Source: Rotaria socialis (taxonomy: Eukaryota; Rotifera; Eurotatoria; Philodinida; Philodinidae). Taken from it: a stretch of DNA of 64,000 nt. The translations under genes and the position numbers were made by a program. The notes beneath the pieces are model-generated. The model was not told where the DNA came from and did not search any database. It saw only the letters and a list, made by a program, of their open reading frames with translations. The stretch is from the NCBI GenBank assembly GCA_905331475.1, contig CAJNYU010000501.1:1-64000 (forward strand), in the 5' to 3' direction. The first letter of the stretch is position 1; every line of letters starts with the position of its first letter. Positions 50,940 through 61,409 of the stretch are shown piece after piece.

Positions 50940-52045
50940 AATGCGGTGCGAAGCACTGCATTTATGTAGTCCGTCGCGAGTTTTTTTTATTTATTTTTTA
51001 TTATTTTTTACTTACTTGACGTACGCATCAAAAGTCGACGTTTTGTGTCGCGATGATCTCGAGAAACAAAAAATCGTAGAAAACTCATTGAAACGTGAGA
51101 TCGAAGTATCAAGAGCGAACTGAGAACATCTGTTTTTGAATCTTTAAACTGAAGTTCCGTTCACTCACAAATGTGGCTCCAAAATGACGAAAATGAAAGA
51201 AATTTGCTGCGAGATAATTAAAGTGACGTCATGAACATATGTTATCCACTATAGTCTACTCATTTCCAGCTGATCTATGATAATGAATCATGGAGATAAG
51301 TAATCGATCAATCGAAATCGATCCTTAAGAATGTATCGCTAAGTAAGAATGGAGTTTTCTAAGTGATGAATTTCATTATGTCGACATAAAAAATATTCAA
51401 GATTTTTCTGAATTGAAGATTTTTCGTGGATCCAAATTCCTGATTCGCATCGCATTTCGTATTCGAGTGAAACTTGAATACCATCTAGTTTGGTTTCTTT
51501 CTAACTTGAGTACGCATAAAAGTTCTAATAAAGTAGCGCGATGATCTAGAGAACCGTAAATGATAAAAAATCCATTCAAACTACATATGAAACTATGGAG
51601 GTCGAACTTGTTACATCTTTTTTCCGATTCACAATAGTAAGTTTCGTTCTCCTAAAAATATGATTCGAAAATGAAGGGTTTGAAAGGTTTTATTGTTTGA
51701 TAGTTTCGCGCTAATTAAAATGACGTCATCAATAGTTGTTAACCAATAGTCTATTGCTTCACATCTGATTCAAGACAATGATTCATGAAAATAACTGGTT
51801 GTTACATTTTCAGAGAGATTTCCTAGTGACGAATTTCAAAATGGTCGATTTAAGAATAGCGAATGCGAAATTTTTATTCAAAATTGGTATACGGAAATTT
51901 AAAAAAATAATCGATTCTAATGAATCTTAAAGTGGATCATATATTTTTTAAATGTTATTCTCACTACGTTCGAATATTCGGCTCGTGTGCTTCGCACCGC
52001 ATTTCGTAGTCGAGTGAAACTCGAATACCATCTAATTTCTTTTTC
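50940..52045. repeat. degenerate ~0.5 kb direct repeats with inverted ends
   Basis: Two diverged copies offset by about 490 bp share ordered blocks: GTACGCATCAAAAGT / GTACGCATAAAAGT, CGCGATGATCTCGAGAA / CGCGATGATCTAGAGAA, AATTAAAGTGACGTCAT / AATTAAAATGACGTCAT, and CAATGATTCATGAAAATAA-like endings. A partial third start (TTCGCACCGCATTTCGTAGT) lies at about 51992. The sequence AATGCGGTGCGAAGCAC at 50940 is exactly inverted at about 51989. No coding potential. Either an old tandem array or the remains of a transposon with internal duplication. Confidence 0.6.
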
Positions 52046-52119
52046 AGAAGATGGCAGTGAACTAGTATTTTGATTGAACTAATCTAGACAAATAGAAAAA
52101 TATTAATTGTTTGATTTAG

Positions 52120-52359
52120 GGTCGAGATAAGGCCCCAAACAGACCAAAAAGATACAACAGAATTAACCACTAAATCGTCTCAAAAAGATGACTTAAGTGT
52201 GAATTAACCAATCACGTTGCTTAATTCTGTTTTATTTTTTTGGTCTGTTTGGAGTCTAAGCTACATACAATTCGTAAATACACGAGCGCTATCAACAACA
52301 TGAATTACGTTGACACTGCTGCCAGTGTATGCAGAAATTGTATGTAGCTTATCTCGACC
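52120..52359. mobile_element. 240 bp MITE with perfect 9 bp target duplication
   Basis: The element is flanked by TTGATTTAG at 52111-52119 and again at 52360-52368. Terminal inverted repeats are GGTCGAGATAAG and CTTATCTCGACC (12 of 12). Inside, two hairpins follow each other: CAAACAGACCAAAAA pairs with TTTTTTGGTCTGTTTGG, and AAGCTACATACAATT pairs with AATTGTATGTAGCTT. A 9 bp duplication is typical of the Mutator superfamily. It is non-coding and the perfect duplication suggests recent insertion. Confidence 0.85.
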
Positions 52360-52438
52360 TTGATTTAGTAGTTGTTTTATTATTTTTTTTTATCTGCGTC
52401 AAATAAAAATAAGTTTATTAACTTATTGAAAGATCAAA

Positions 52439-54769
52439 ATGTTGTCGCGTTCAGTATCACTTCTTCAACAATTGACAACAACAAATAATTCCCGTCGGTA
52501 TTTATCATTGAAACAATTAAATCGTATTATTAATCGAAATCTTGCTTGGTTTGCTGGACAGTCAACTAAGAAAACATTTGGTTCGTGACTACGATTTATT
52601 TATAGTTAGAAAATTTTATTTTTTCGAGAAAATCCTGTTTGAGTGATATTCTATTATGTATTTATTTCGTTAGGTGGAAGATTAAAACGACGTTTAAAAA
52701 ATTTCCTTATTATAACTGTTGTTGGTTTCGGTACATATTATGGTGTTAGTAGCTATCGTCGGTATCGATGGTTTAATGAAATCAGTGACTCTGATAAGAC
52801 TATGGGTACGAAACCACGTGTTGTCGTCCTTGGAACAGGTGAAACGATTGATTGAATTGTTCTTGTTTTGTTTATTTGAACGGTTCTCTGCAGGTTGGGG
52901 TGCTGTACCACTCTTGAAACATATCGATACTGAAAAATATGAAGTTGTATGTGTATCACCCCGAAATTATTTTTTAATGACACCATTGTTACCATCGGTT
53001 AGCGTTGGTACAGTTGAAACTCGAACTGTGATTGAATCGATTCGTTCATTGATTGGACCACGAATAAAATATGTTGAAGCACATTGTGTTAGTGTTGATC
53101 CAAAAGCAAAAGTTATTTCGTGTAATACCGATGGAGAACAACCAATATCACGTGGTGATGATGTTAAAACTATATTAATACCATCAAGACGTGCCGGTGG
53201 TTCATCATCAAGAATAATTAAAGATTCTAGTGAATCAATTCACTCCTTTTTTTTTCAGAAAGATCTTTATCTTTCTTTTTCAATATTTATGTAGCTCGGG
53301 TTCGACCATCATTTGATATGAAATATGATATACTTGTTGTATCTGTTGGATCAGAGAATAATACATTTAATACACCAGGTGTTGAAGAACATGCACATTT
53401 TCTCAAGGAAATTCTCGATGCTCGACGTATACGTTCAGCAATTAGTGATGCTTTTGAATCGGCTATGACACCAACGCAAACACCAGCAGAAAGAAAACGT
53501 CTCTTACATTTTGTTATTGTTGGAGGTGGACCAACAGGTGTAGAATTCGCTGCCGAAGTATGTCTATATTGAACTGTTGTATCACTCACATCTAACAAGA
53601 TGAAATAATAATTTAAATGTCTTATATTTTAGTTGGCGGATCTAGTTCGTGAAGATCTTCAAATCTATTTTCCACGTCTTGTTGCCAATGACGTAAAAAT
53701 AACATTGATTGAAGCACTTGATCATATTTTATCAATGATGGTTTGTAAAGTCTATTTTAATTATCAAAAATAAAGGAAATTTTTCAGGACAAACAAATCA
53801 GTGATTATACTGAAAGACATTTTCATCGTGAAAATATCGATGTATTAATGAATACATTTGTTAAAGAAGTTAAACAACGTGAAGTTGTTGTTCAATTGAA
53901 AGGTTCAGACGAATTGAAATCGATTCCGTGCTCGGTTGTTGTTTGGGCAACGGGAATTAAACCTCGAGCACTAACAAATAAACTTCGCGAAATAATCGGT
54001 TTAGATATTCAAAGCAATCGAATGGGGCTTCTTACAGATCAATATTTACGTGTAAAAGGCGTTGCTGATGGTTCAATATTTGCTATTGGTGATTGTGCTA
54101 CAATTCAAATACCGAAACTAGTTGATCGCTTTCAACTGTTATTCGAAGAAGCCGATACTGAATGTCGAGGCACACTTGATCTTCAGCAATTTCGAGCATT
54201 AGTCGAAAGAAAAATTGCAGAATTTCCACAAGTATTTAATAGCTTTTATTTTGCTCATTTTTGATAAAAATCCAATTTTCTTTTTTCTCTTTTAGCTTGA
54301 AATAATTTCCAAGAGCATCGAAAAAGCATTTGAAGAAGCTGATAAAGATAAATCTGCTACTTTAACACTTGCTGAACTTCATTCAGCTCTTGAAAAGGCA
54401 GATACAAAAAATCGTGTGCTACCAGCAACAGCTCAAGTTGCATCTCAGGAAGGTAGTTTTGTAGCTGATTTGCTCAACCAATTAAATGATATACAGTCAA
54501 ATAATTACGAACAGCAAAATTTGAAACCATTTCGATATAAACACATGGGTTCGTTGGCATACGTTGGTGGTGATGAAGCAGTCGTTGATTTTACTGGTTC
54601 AAAACCAATACTTGATATGTTTAATTTAAAACCGATATCAGGACGTAGTGCTGCTTATTTATGGAAATCATTTTATCTCACTGAAATGTTTACTGGCCGA
54701 ACGAAAATATTACTTGCATTCGATTGGGTTCGTACTCAGTTTTTCGGACGAGATATTAGTCGATATTAA
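52439..54769 (+). CDS. type II NADH dehydrogenase (alternative NDH-2) with EF-hands, 7 exons
   Basis: Exons 52439-52580, 52674-52838, 52894-53229, 53295-53557, 53633-53740, 53788-54231 and 54296-54769 join in phase to 643 residues. The N-terminus is basic and hydroxylated (mitochondrial presequence), followed by a membrane segment (LIITVVGFGTYYGV). The FAD-binding motif VVLGTGWGA is at about 97-105 and the NADH-binding motif VIVGGGPTGVEFAAE at about 288-302. SYxVVWATGIKPR-like and AIGDCAT motifs follow. Between them and the C-terminal membrane-binding part lie two EF-hand loops: a degenerate one (DTECRGTLDLQQ) and a better one (DKDKSATLTLAE). The C-terminus has the family FxLTEMFTGRTKILLAFDW-like ending. 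The enzyme oxidises NADH and reduces ubiquinone without pumping protons; EF-hands suggest calcium control and an outward-facing location, as in plant NDB and fungal NDE enzymes. Most animals lack it. Confidence 0.92.
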
Positions 54770-54899
54770 AGATAAACCTCTAGTTTGCTTTTCTGACAGG
54801 ATCCCATTCAATTTTTTGCAAACCTTGTTTTATGTTTTTTGTCTTTTACTTATTCGCGCAGCACTGCATAACAATGCGAAATATTCTATTTTTTTCACG

Positions 54900-55931
54900 C
54901 TAATATTTTATTCTTTGAAAAAAAAGCAAAAAATATGTTTGTTCGCCATTTTTCTTCTTTTGATTATAATCGAATGTTGCTACTAATCTCCATTCTTGTT
55001 TTGACATTAAATTAAGTAATGAAGTCCAACTATTCAATGAAGAAGGTTTTAATTGATATTCAATTATGCAGTAGTCGTATTGAATGGTTTCATTCGTTTC
55101 GATTTGTTCGAATAACCAATAAATGGTAAATGAAGTATCCAATGAAGAACTCATAAGAGGTATTATTCCACATAAGCGATAGCCTAAATTTGAATAGTTG
55201 ATAAATGGATGAAGCCATTCAAAATTTTCTAATATTGTTTTTGACATTGTTGTCGAACGAGTTAATTTATATCGATTACCTAGCATTAGTTTTTTCCCAT
55301 AGATTATATGAGCTTTTAATTCTAAATTGAATCGAAATTTACAAAAGAAAAAAAAAACGGAAAAAAATTTACTTGATGTATAGATACATAAGATATGTTT
55401 TTCATTGAATTCTTCAATTTTTTCTTCAAGTTCACTTTCTGATTGTAAAGAAACCGTTTCAATATAGAATTCGCTTGTTGTTGATGATTGATCATAATAA
55501 ACTGCAGCGATTTTCAGTGTTGGCAATGTTTTCGATTGAGATTTTTGATTGTTATTAGCTAGATTAACGGGAATTTTAAATATATGTGTAAGTTCTTTAC
55601 CATACGAATCTTGAAGAAGTAAATATTGCAGAAGAGCATGAGTATCGATTTCATTTGACTCGAATGGAGTAGCTGGTATATCAAGTTGAATACAATAAAC
55701 CGATGAGTTATGATGATCACACGATGATGATGATGTTATTGTTGAGTTTGATGAAGACAAAGAAACTTTTCGAGGAAAAGATTGTTTATGCTGTGAAAGA
55801 GTTTTTTTTCTTTTTACTAAATCCGATGATAGATGCAGTTGTCCGAGAATGAGACGAAATTCTTTTCCAATAACTATTCGCTGTTGTTGTTCATCGTCTT
55901 CATGACGTTCGTAGCTACTTCTTGAATTGCC
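54900..55931 (-). CDS. N-myristoylated protein, possibly raftlin-like, 2 exons
   Basis: Exons 55931-55373 and 55321-54900 join in phase to 326 residues; the 51 bp intron is a multiple of three and lacks a stop, so intron retention would add 17 residues. The start is the first true ATG, giving MGNSRSS, a good N-myristoylation signal (Gly2, Ser6). A Ser-rich linker lies at about 55-75, a predicted helix (SESELEEKIEEFNEKH) near 165-180. The C-terminal part (YDYCIIEYQL...SLLNLMSKQEWRLVATFDY...FLLFFQR) resembles in order and spacing the conserved C-terminal region of raftlins, which are acylated lipid-raft proteins. This similarity was judged from memory and may not hold. It is convergent with NDH-2, 130 bp apart. 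Confidence 0.5.
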   Translation of the reverse strand, partial: GNSRSSYERHEDDEQQQRIVIGKEFRLILGQLHLSSDLVKRKKTLSQHKQSFPRKVSLSSSNSTITSSSSCDHHNSSVYCIQLDIPATPFESNEIDTHALLQYLLLQDSYGKELTHIFKIPVNLANNNQKSQSKTLPTLKIAAVYYDQSSTTSEFYIETVSLQSESELEEKIEEFNEKHILCIYTSSKFFSVFFFFCKFRFNLELKAHIIYGKKLMLGNRYKLTRSTTMSKTILENFEWLHPFINYSNLGYRLCGIIPLMSSSLDTSFTIYWLFEQIETNETIQYDYCIIEYQLKPSSLNSWTSLLNLMSKQEWRLVATFDYNQKKKNGEQTYFLLFFQRIKY

Positions 55932-56327
55932 CATAACACTAATAGTAATAACACCACGCCCGACTTTGATCAAGACATTTATAACATTATCACTTTACTT
56001 TTTACTTCGTTTCGCTTTTTATACATATATATATATATATATATATATCTTGTGCCTACACACATAATAAAAAAAAAAGAAAAAGAAGAAAAAGACGAAG
56101 AAGACAGCGCCTGTCTGTCTGTCGTTTTTTTTTCGCTTATATTTAACCTAATTGAATAATAATGTATATGCATACAGGAGAGAGAAGGAAATCTTTCAAT
56201 CACATACATTAAAACGAGGCGGAGTAGAAAATGAAAAGAAAATGATTGTCTATGTGCATTGAATGAGAACATAAAGAAATTGTATTCTAGATTTTAATTT
56301 TTTTAATCAAGCAAAAAGATAATAATA

Positions 56328-57026
56328 ATGGATGTGAGTATTGTCAACAATGATTTTTATCTATCAGGCATGGCAGCATTGATTGGTGACATCGATAGTA
56401 AGGAATCAAACATGTGTAGTTAACTGTACATATATATATTTCTATGATACGTGTTTGCTTAGAACAGTTGATGGTTATGCTACGTGATGGTCGAACATTT
56501 ATTGCTTTTTTAAGAAGTCTTGATCAATTCGGTATGTCTAACAATTGAATAGAATTCATGCCATTTTCAAATAGATATAAAATATTCTTGGCAAAATGAA
56601 AAAAAGATGGATCGATTTCATGAGATACTATTACTGTTAAATCGCTTGGGATATTCTTACGTATGAAATTGAAACCTAGGGATTAGTCATGTCTTTGATT
56701 AGCAGATTTTTATTGAGAATTTTTAATTTTTTTTCTTAGGTAACCTTGTTCTTCATCAAGCCTTTGAACGTATTATTGTCGGCCAACAATATGCTGATAT
56801 TCCTCGTGGTCTGTTTGTAATACGTGGTGAAAATGTTCTACTTATTGGTGAATTAGATTTCCATCGGCCATTACATGTACCGCTCTATGAAGTAACGATT
56901 GAAGAAATTCTGAAATTACAAAAACAAGATCTCGAAAAAAAAGATCGCATTGAAAAACTTCGACAAAAAGCAATGGTTGAACACGGCCTTGTTGATGAAG
57001 GAAATCCAATTGAAGAACATTATTAG
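56328..57026 (+). CDS. LSM1: LSM1, U6-like snRNA-associated Sm protein in mRNA decay
   Basis: Exons 56328-56397, 56463-56531 and 56740-57026 join in phase to 141 residues (human 133). The Sm fold is clear: Sm1 VMLRDGRTFIAFLRSLDQFG with NLVL, and Sm2 PRGLFVIRGENVLLIGELD. The LSM1-specific extension follows, with EEILKLQKQDLEKKDRIEKL as a charged helix. In the family this subunit of the LSM1-7 ring binds oligoadenylated mRNA 3' ends with Pat1 and promotes decapping in P-bodies. The first intron breaks the codon for Lys in GDIDKQL. An alternative start is the second in-frame Met (MAALIGDID), which matches other LSM1 N-termini better; the upstream ATG adds 14 residues. It is the first gene of a tight same-strand trio. 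Confidence 0.94.
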
Positions 57027-57185
57027 GAGAGAAAAAATCAGAAACCTTCTTTTTATTGTTTTCACTTTTTATACAGATAAAATAAAAACGAAAAAGCCGG
57101 TGCATCGATGTTTTCTTTTTACTAGATCGAAGTTAAATATAAATTGATGAAATTCATTTCGAGTTCAAGAGTTTTCTAATTTTAG

Positions 57186-59113
57186 ATGAATGAGTATCAA
57201 GAATTAGATCAGAGTGATAACGAAGAGATAGATGATTTGATTCCTAAAGTTTATCTCACATATAGACGTCGATGGTTTTATCTATTTGTTGTTTGTTTAG
57301 CTCAAATATCGAATGCATTAGTAAGTTAACATGCTTGTATCAATTACTACAACAATATCCTTATAGATTTGGATTAATTTTTCACCTATTGCAAATTTGG
57401 GTGTAGAATATTATAAAGTTAGTTATGATGCCATTAATTGGCTTAGCTTGATGTATATGATTGTAGCAATACCATTTACATTGCCATCAACATGGCTAAT
57501 CGATAAACTTGGTGTTCGTGTTGGGGTTCGATTTGACATGATCTTTACGTAATAGTTTCTTTGACAATGTCTCTATTCTGATAGATGTATATTGGCGTTT
57601 GGATGAATGCGATTGGAAGTGTTATTCGATGCTTCAGTGTATTGGCATCAATTAGTACACAAGGACGATTTGTGATACTGATGTTTGGTAAAATATGGAA
57701 TAAATTTTGTTATTCGAAATCAAATGCATGATTAATTTTAGGACAATTTATTTGTGCTTTGGCACAAACATTTATTTTATTTATTCCAACAAAATTTTCT
57801 TTTGTATGGTTTTCTGAAAAACAACGCTCATTAGCTAATGCAATTGCTATTGGAAGTAGGATTTCGAGAAAAAGGATACTATAAAATTTTGTTGCCGTCC
57901 TTCTTTAGGCAATTTCTTTGGTATTCTTCTTGGTAGTATTCTTTCACCCATTATTGTACCTGACACAAGCAAAATTCCATTATTGGTTTGTTTTATTATC
58001 TACATATTTTTTTTTATTTATGTTTTCTAAAAGTTGTACTTAAGTGTCATACCGGCTCTATTAGCTGGTATACTTTCACTTGGGATACGATCAGCAGAAC
58101 CACCTACACAATCTTGTAAAGCAGTAGTTCATATACCGCAGCCATTTCTATTATCTTTAAAAAGAGTAGGAAATGAATGAAGTCAAGTTATAATTTATCA
58201 TGTTTTCTAATTTTTAGCTCTATCGATCAAAATCTTATGTTGTTTTATTTATTGGTTGTGGCATTGCAATTGGATGTTTTAATGCACTTTCAACATTAGT
58301 TGAGCAAATGATGTGTCCATTTGGCTATGATAATGTAACGGTTGGAATTTGTTTAGGATTTTTTATTGGAGCAGGAAGTTTAGGCTCATTGGTATTTGGT
58401 TATTTTGCTGATAGAACTGGAAAATTAGAAGAGATTTCGAAAATATTGTATACAGCAAGTTCGGTGGCCTATATTCTTATTGTACTGGTATGAAAATTAC
58501 TTGTGAAAGAAATAAAATGATAAGCTTTTCATTTTTTAGTTTATTATCAATCGAGTACCGAGATATTTCATTTATTTTGCATTTGCTTTTGTTGGTTTTG
58601 TATCCTTACCGTTATCGCCTATATCAATGGACTTATGTCTTGAATGTGTTTATCCTATACCGGAAGCAACTGCCATTGGAATTAATGTCATGGCTAGGTA
58701 AATAAATAAATCATTTGTTCAGCAAGAAAAAAAATGATCGAATTCGACAATAGAATTCTGCGGTTTTTTTTACTTATTTCTTCGACTTGAAGTCTTTCAA
58801 TTTTAATATTTATATTATTGTTCGAGTATAGTCAAATAATTGGAATTTTAATGGTGGTGATTTTTCCAAAATTCGGCCGTCCACTGAATGAATATGAAAC
58901 GGCAATTGAAACATGTTCAAGAGATACGAAAGATAAAATAGTAGCATTAAATTATTCAAGTAAACTATTCGTTTATTTAATCAATGTAAAATAAGATATT
59001 TATTTTTCTTTCGTATAGTTCCTCTTTATATCATGGCATTTATTATGGTTTTGGTAACGTTGTTTTACTTTGCTTTTTTCAAATGTAAATACAAACGCCA
59101 ACGCCAGCATTGA
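57186..59113 (+). CDS. SLC49/FLVCR-like major facilitator, 10 exons
   Basis: Exons 57186-57320, 57367-57525, 57585-57687, 57742-57855, 57909-57985, 58034-58165, 58218-58487, 58540-58697, 58832-58959 and 59019-59113 join in phase to 456 residues with about 12 membrane segments. The end of exon 2 may instead be 57519 (two in-phase donors). The N-terminal part reads YRRRWFYLFVVCLAQISNA, INWLSLMYMIVAIPF and PSTWLIDKLGVR, the pattern of FLVCR and related SLC49 carriers (haem, choline or similar cationic cargo). VWFSEKQRSLANAIAIGSN is the cytosolic MFS loop. A second-half MFS signature is GYFADRTGK. The acceptor TCTAATTTTAG touches the ATG directly, and the gene starts 159 bp after LSM1 stops. The transported substrate cannot be told from sequence. 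Confidence 0.86.
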
Positions 59114-59194
59114 ATGCGTTTTATGTTTTATTTTATATACGAAGACAATAATTAATTATAAAAAAAAAATTTTATTACTCGATTTCTCTTTAAG

Positions 59195-60437
59195 ATGGAT
59201 CGATTGCCATATGAACTTCTTTTTTCAATAGCTACTCATCTTGATTCACCAAAAGATTTATGTTCGTTGTCTCGAGTTTCGTCTGTGTTTTTGTCTGTAT
59301 CACGTGATGATCGCATATGGAAACGTCTATGCTACCGATTGTACAATGTAAACCCGCCGCTAGATGAACTCAAACAAAATTTCTACAAGTAAGAATAGTA
59401 TTATTGACAAGAAAATAAAAATAGAATTTGAAGTCTGTTTATAGTTTATTTACCAAAATTCTTGCACCATATGGTCGATATCTTGGCTATTGGAAATCAA
59501 ATGAGATGTATTATGGTGGTCTTATTCATGTGCAGTTGAATATATCCGAGGAAACTATTATTGGCGAAAAATTAAACGTAGTCAATGTTTCTGATGGTAT
59601 AGCTCAAATGTTTTTTGCCGATGAAGATGATAGTGATGACGATGGCGATGCTGACGAAGAAGCCAATGAATCTTTTTTTAAATCTATGTATCAAAAAACG
59701 AAATTATTTACTATTGATAGTACATCTAATCAAATATTGTGCCATCAATGCGACACAGTTCATAATGAACTACCATGGATAAAAACATTTGATTCAAATC
59801 AACAATACTTTGGTTTATCACACGAAGCATTGTCTGTTAACGAACGATCATTGTTAGTTTCGCATGATCACAATTTTATGGAGGGTCCCGAAGGACGTGA
59901 TATCTATTTTTCAAGAAATTGTTTAGATGGCTCTACTGTTTATCATCCTCTTTCAATTCCTCGGCCAAGCACCACAAATGCCGATCATCCATTATCACGT
60001 TTTAACGGACTTTGGATAGGATCGTATGGTGGTCATGGTCTAGAATTAATTCATGTTGAACTTTGTCATGATTTCATTTGTCCGGCAACTGTCGATGGGA
60101 GATCGAAAGATGTAGAAATTATTTCAAATGCTTTAGTCGGTAGAAAAATCTCCGGCGATCCTAATGTACCACATAGTCAAATATCCTTTGTTGCTACACA
60201 TCCTATTGAAGTTGTTGATCAGAATTCCCCAACATCTTATGAAGGCATTGGACAAAGTAAGACACTCTATGATGTAAACATAGCTTCTGTACTGGGTTTC
60301 TTTTTTTAGTTGCACATACAGGCTATGTTGATGCACAATTTATTCGTTCAAAAATACTTCCCATATCAAACGATGTACTTCAAGTTACTTGGTATGCTTT
60401 ACATCATACATCATTCTTTAAACGATGTTCATTTTAA
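59195..60437 (+). CDS. FBXO31: FBXO31-like F-box protein, 3 exons
   Basis: Exons 59195-59388, 59445-60256 and 60310-60437 join in phase to 377 residues. The F-box is at the N-terminus (DRLPYELLFSIATHLDSPKD ... WKRLCYRL). The FBXO31 substrate-binding domain follows: LAPYGRYLGYWKSNEMYYGG, later GLWIGSYGGHGLELIHVEL and KISGDPNVPHSQISF, matching the family GxYGSHGLEIV and KITGDPNIPAGQ. It ends VLQVTWYALHHTSFFKRCSF, like the family strand FVWLELKSFSLYSR. FBXO31 recruits substrates to an SCF ubiquitin ligase. An acidic insert (DEDDSDDDGDADEEANE, about 133-149) is lineage-specific. The acceptor CTCTTTAAG abuts the ATG, 81 bp after the SLC49-like stop. Shorter than vertebrate FBXO31, which has a long disordered insertion. 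Confidence 0.86.
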
Positions 60438-60467
60438 TTGCTTTGTATTCGTTGTTGTACTATGATT

Positions 60468-60505
<38 letters not shown>

Positions 60506-61105
60506 GGGTGTGGTTACAAAATGGTTCTGTTTGAGGGTGAGGGTGTGGATATTGGTACGAAGAAACGATGGATTCATATCTCACCCCGGCATCAACGCAT
60601 ACCAACACCCGAATTTTCTCAACTGTAAAACAAGATCAAAGAAAACTGCATTGCTTCTTTTTTGTAGCTAAGAGTTCAACGATTTAAAATGAAGTAAAAC
60701 TCTTCCTCCGATGTCTTTTATTTAGAAACTAGATAGACGTACCATCACATGTTTCAATCGATGGTTTTTGATGTACTCAAAATATTTGTACTCTATAGGA
60801 TTTTCCCAGCTCAGCTAACTTTAGATTCAATCAAATCACATTTTTATAGTCAATTTTTTGTGCTGATCATGAATTTGGAATCATATTTTCGATTTAGACC
60901 AACGACTGAAATATACAAAGCCGATCATGCATCCCTATGAATAACGATGATCGTCGCTTTTCAACCTTTGTGGTACAGACTAACTATTTTTGCTGGTGTT
61001 TTTGTCTGTATAAGTAATACATTGGATGTGGGTGTGGGTGTGGGTGTTAGGTGTGGGTGAATTAAAGAAGTTGAGATCTGTGCATCCACACCCACACCCA
61101 CGGCC
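60438..61105. repeat. AAT microsatellite and telomere-like repeat tract
   Basis: Downstream of the F-box gene come an AAT/TAA microsatellite (about 60470-60502), a degenerate G-rich piece (about 60505-60560 with GGGTGAGGGTGTGG), and at 61024-61058 a run of GTGGGTGTGGGTGTGGGTG. The core GAATTAAAGAAGTTGAGATCTGT at 61059-61081 is followed by the opposite-strand repeat CCACACCCACACCCACGG to 61104. The G-rich unit equals the TGTGGG type that I recall as the bdelloid telomeric repeat. Confidence 0.6.
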
Positions 61106-61335
61106 ATACATGATCAACCAAGCTCCGGCATTCTTGAAGAATTTCCAGGATATAAAGATCCAGTATTGGTGAGTTTATTCATTTTTTGCATTTTATTTTC
61201 ATGTAATAGAAGGATTTCTTTAACAGGTTTTCGAGGAAATAAAAATTACAATGGGAGTTGATTTACGTGCTGTTGTACGTCGACAAATACCCGTTTTACT
61301 TGAAAAAATGGTCGAAACACCTATTTTCATAACAG
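61106..61335 (+). pseudogene. orphan two-exon coding fragment between inverted repeats
   Basis: Coding-like pieces about 61106-61169 (HDQPSSGILEEFPGYKDPVL) and 61228-61335 (VFEEIKITMGVDLRAVVRRQ, then IPVLLEKMVETPIFITG), separated by a clean intron (GTGAGT ... TTTAACAG) and in phase. A second donor (ACAG|GTAGTAGG) ends the second piece. No start codon or further exon is seen, and both sides are telomere-like inverted elements. It is not part of the F-box protein, which is complete. The parent family was not recognised. Fragment of a gene carried or broken by rearrangement, or internal exons of a gene I could not complete. Confidence 0.4.
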
Positions 61336-61341
61336 GTAGTA

Positions 61342-61409
61342 GGCCGGGGTGTGTGGATGTAGGTGTACAGATCTCAACTTCTTTAATTTACCCACACCCA
61401 CACCCAATT
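61342..61409. repeat. second, inverted copy of telomere-like mini-element
   Basis: Opposite orientation copy of the element at 61024-61105. The core ACAGATCTCAACTTCTTTAATTT (61377-61390 and before) is the reverse complement of the first copy, again with CCCACACCCACACCC on one side and GGTGTGTGGATGTAGG on the other. GGCC touches the outer end in both copies (61102-61105 and 61342-61345). Confidence 0.6.

Larger units (their letters stand above)
50094..52438. other. repeat-rich spacer before NDH-2
   Basis: 2.3 kb between divergent genes. It contains the degenerate half-kilobase repeat region (about 50940-52045) and a 240 bp MITE. The first 800 bp is plain AT-rich DNA, presumably with the phosphatase promoter. 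A TTATCATTTC-type promoter was not identified for either gene. Confidence 0.5.

Noticed and set aside
60425-60671. ORFs with poly-Asn or poly-Ile
   Set aside because: They translate an AAT microsatellite after the F-box stop codon.
60391-61335. Continuation of the F-box gene through a donor at 60392 into the orphan exons
   Set aside because: Reading on without splicing gives WYALHHTSFFKRCSF and a stop, which matches the end of the FBXO31 domain, so the gene is complete at 60437.
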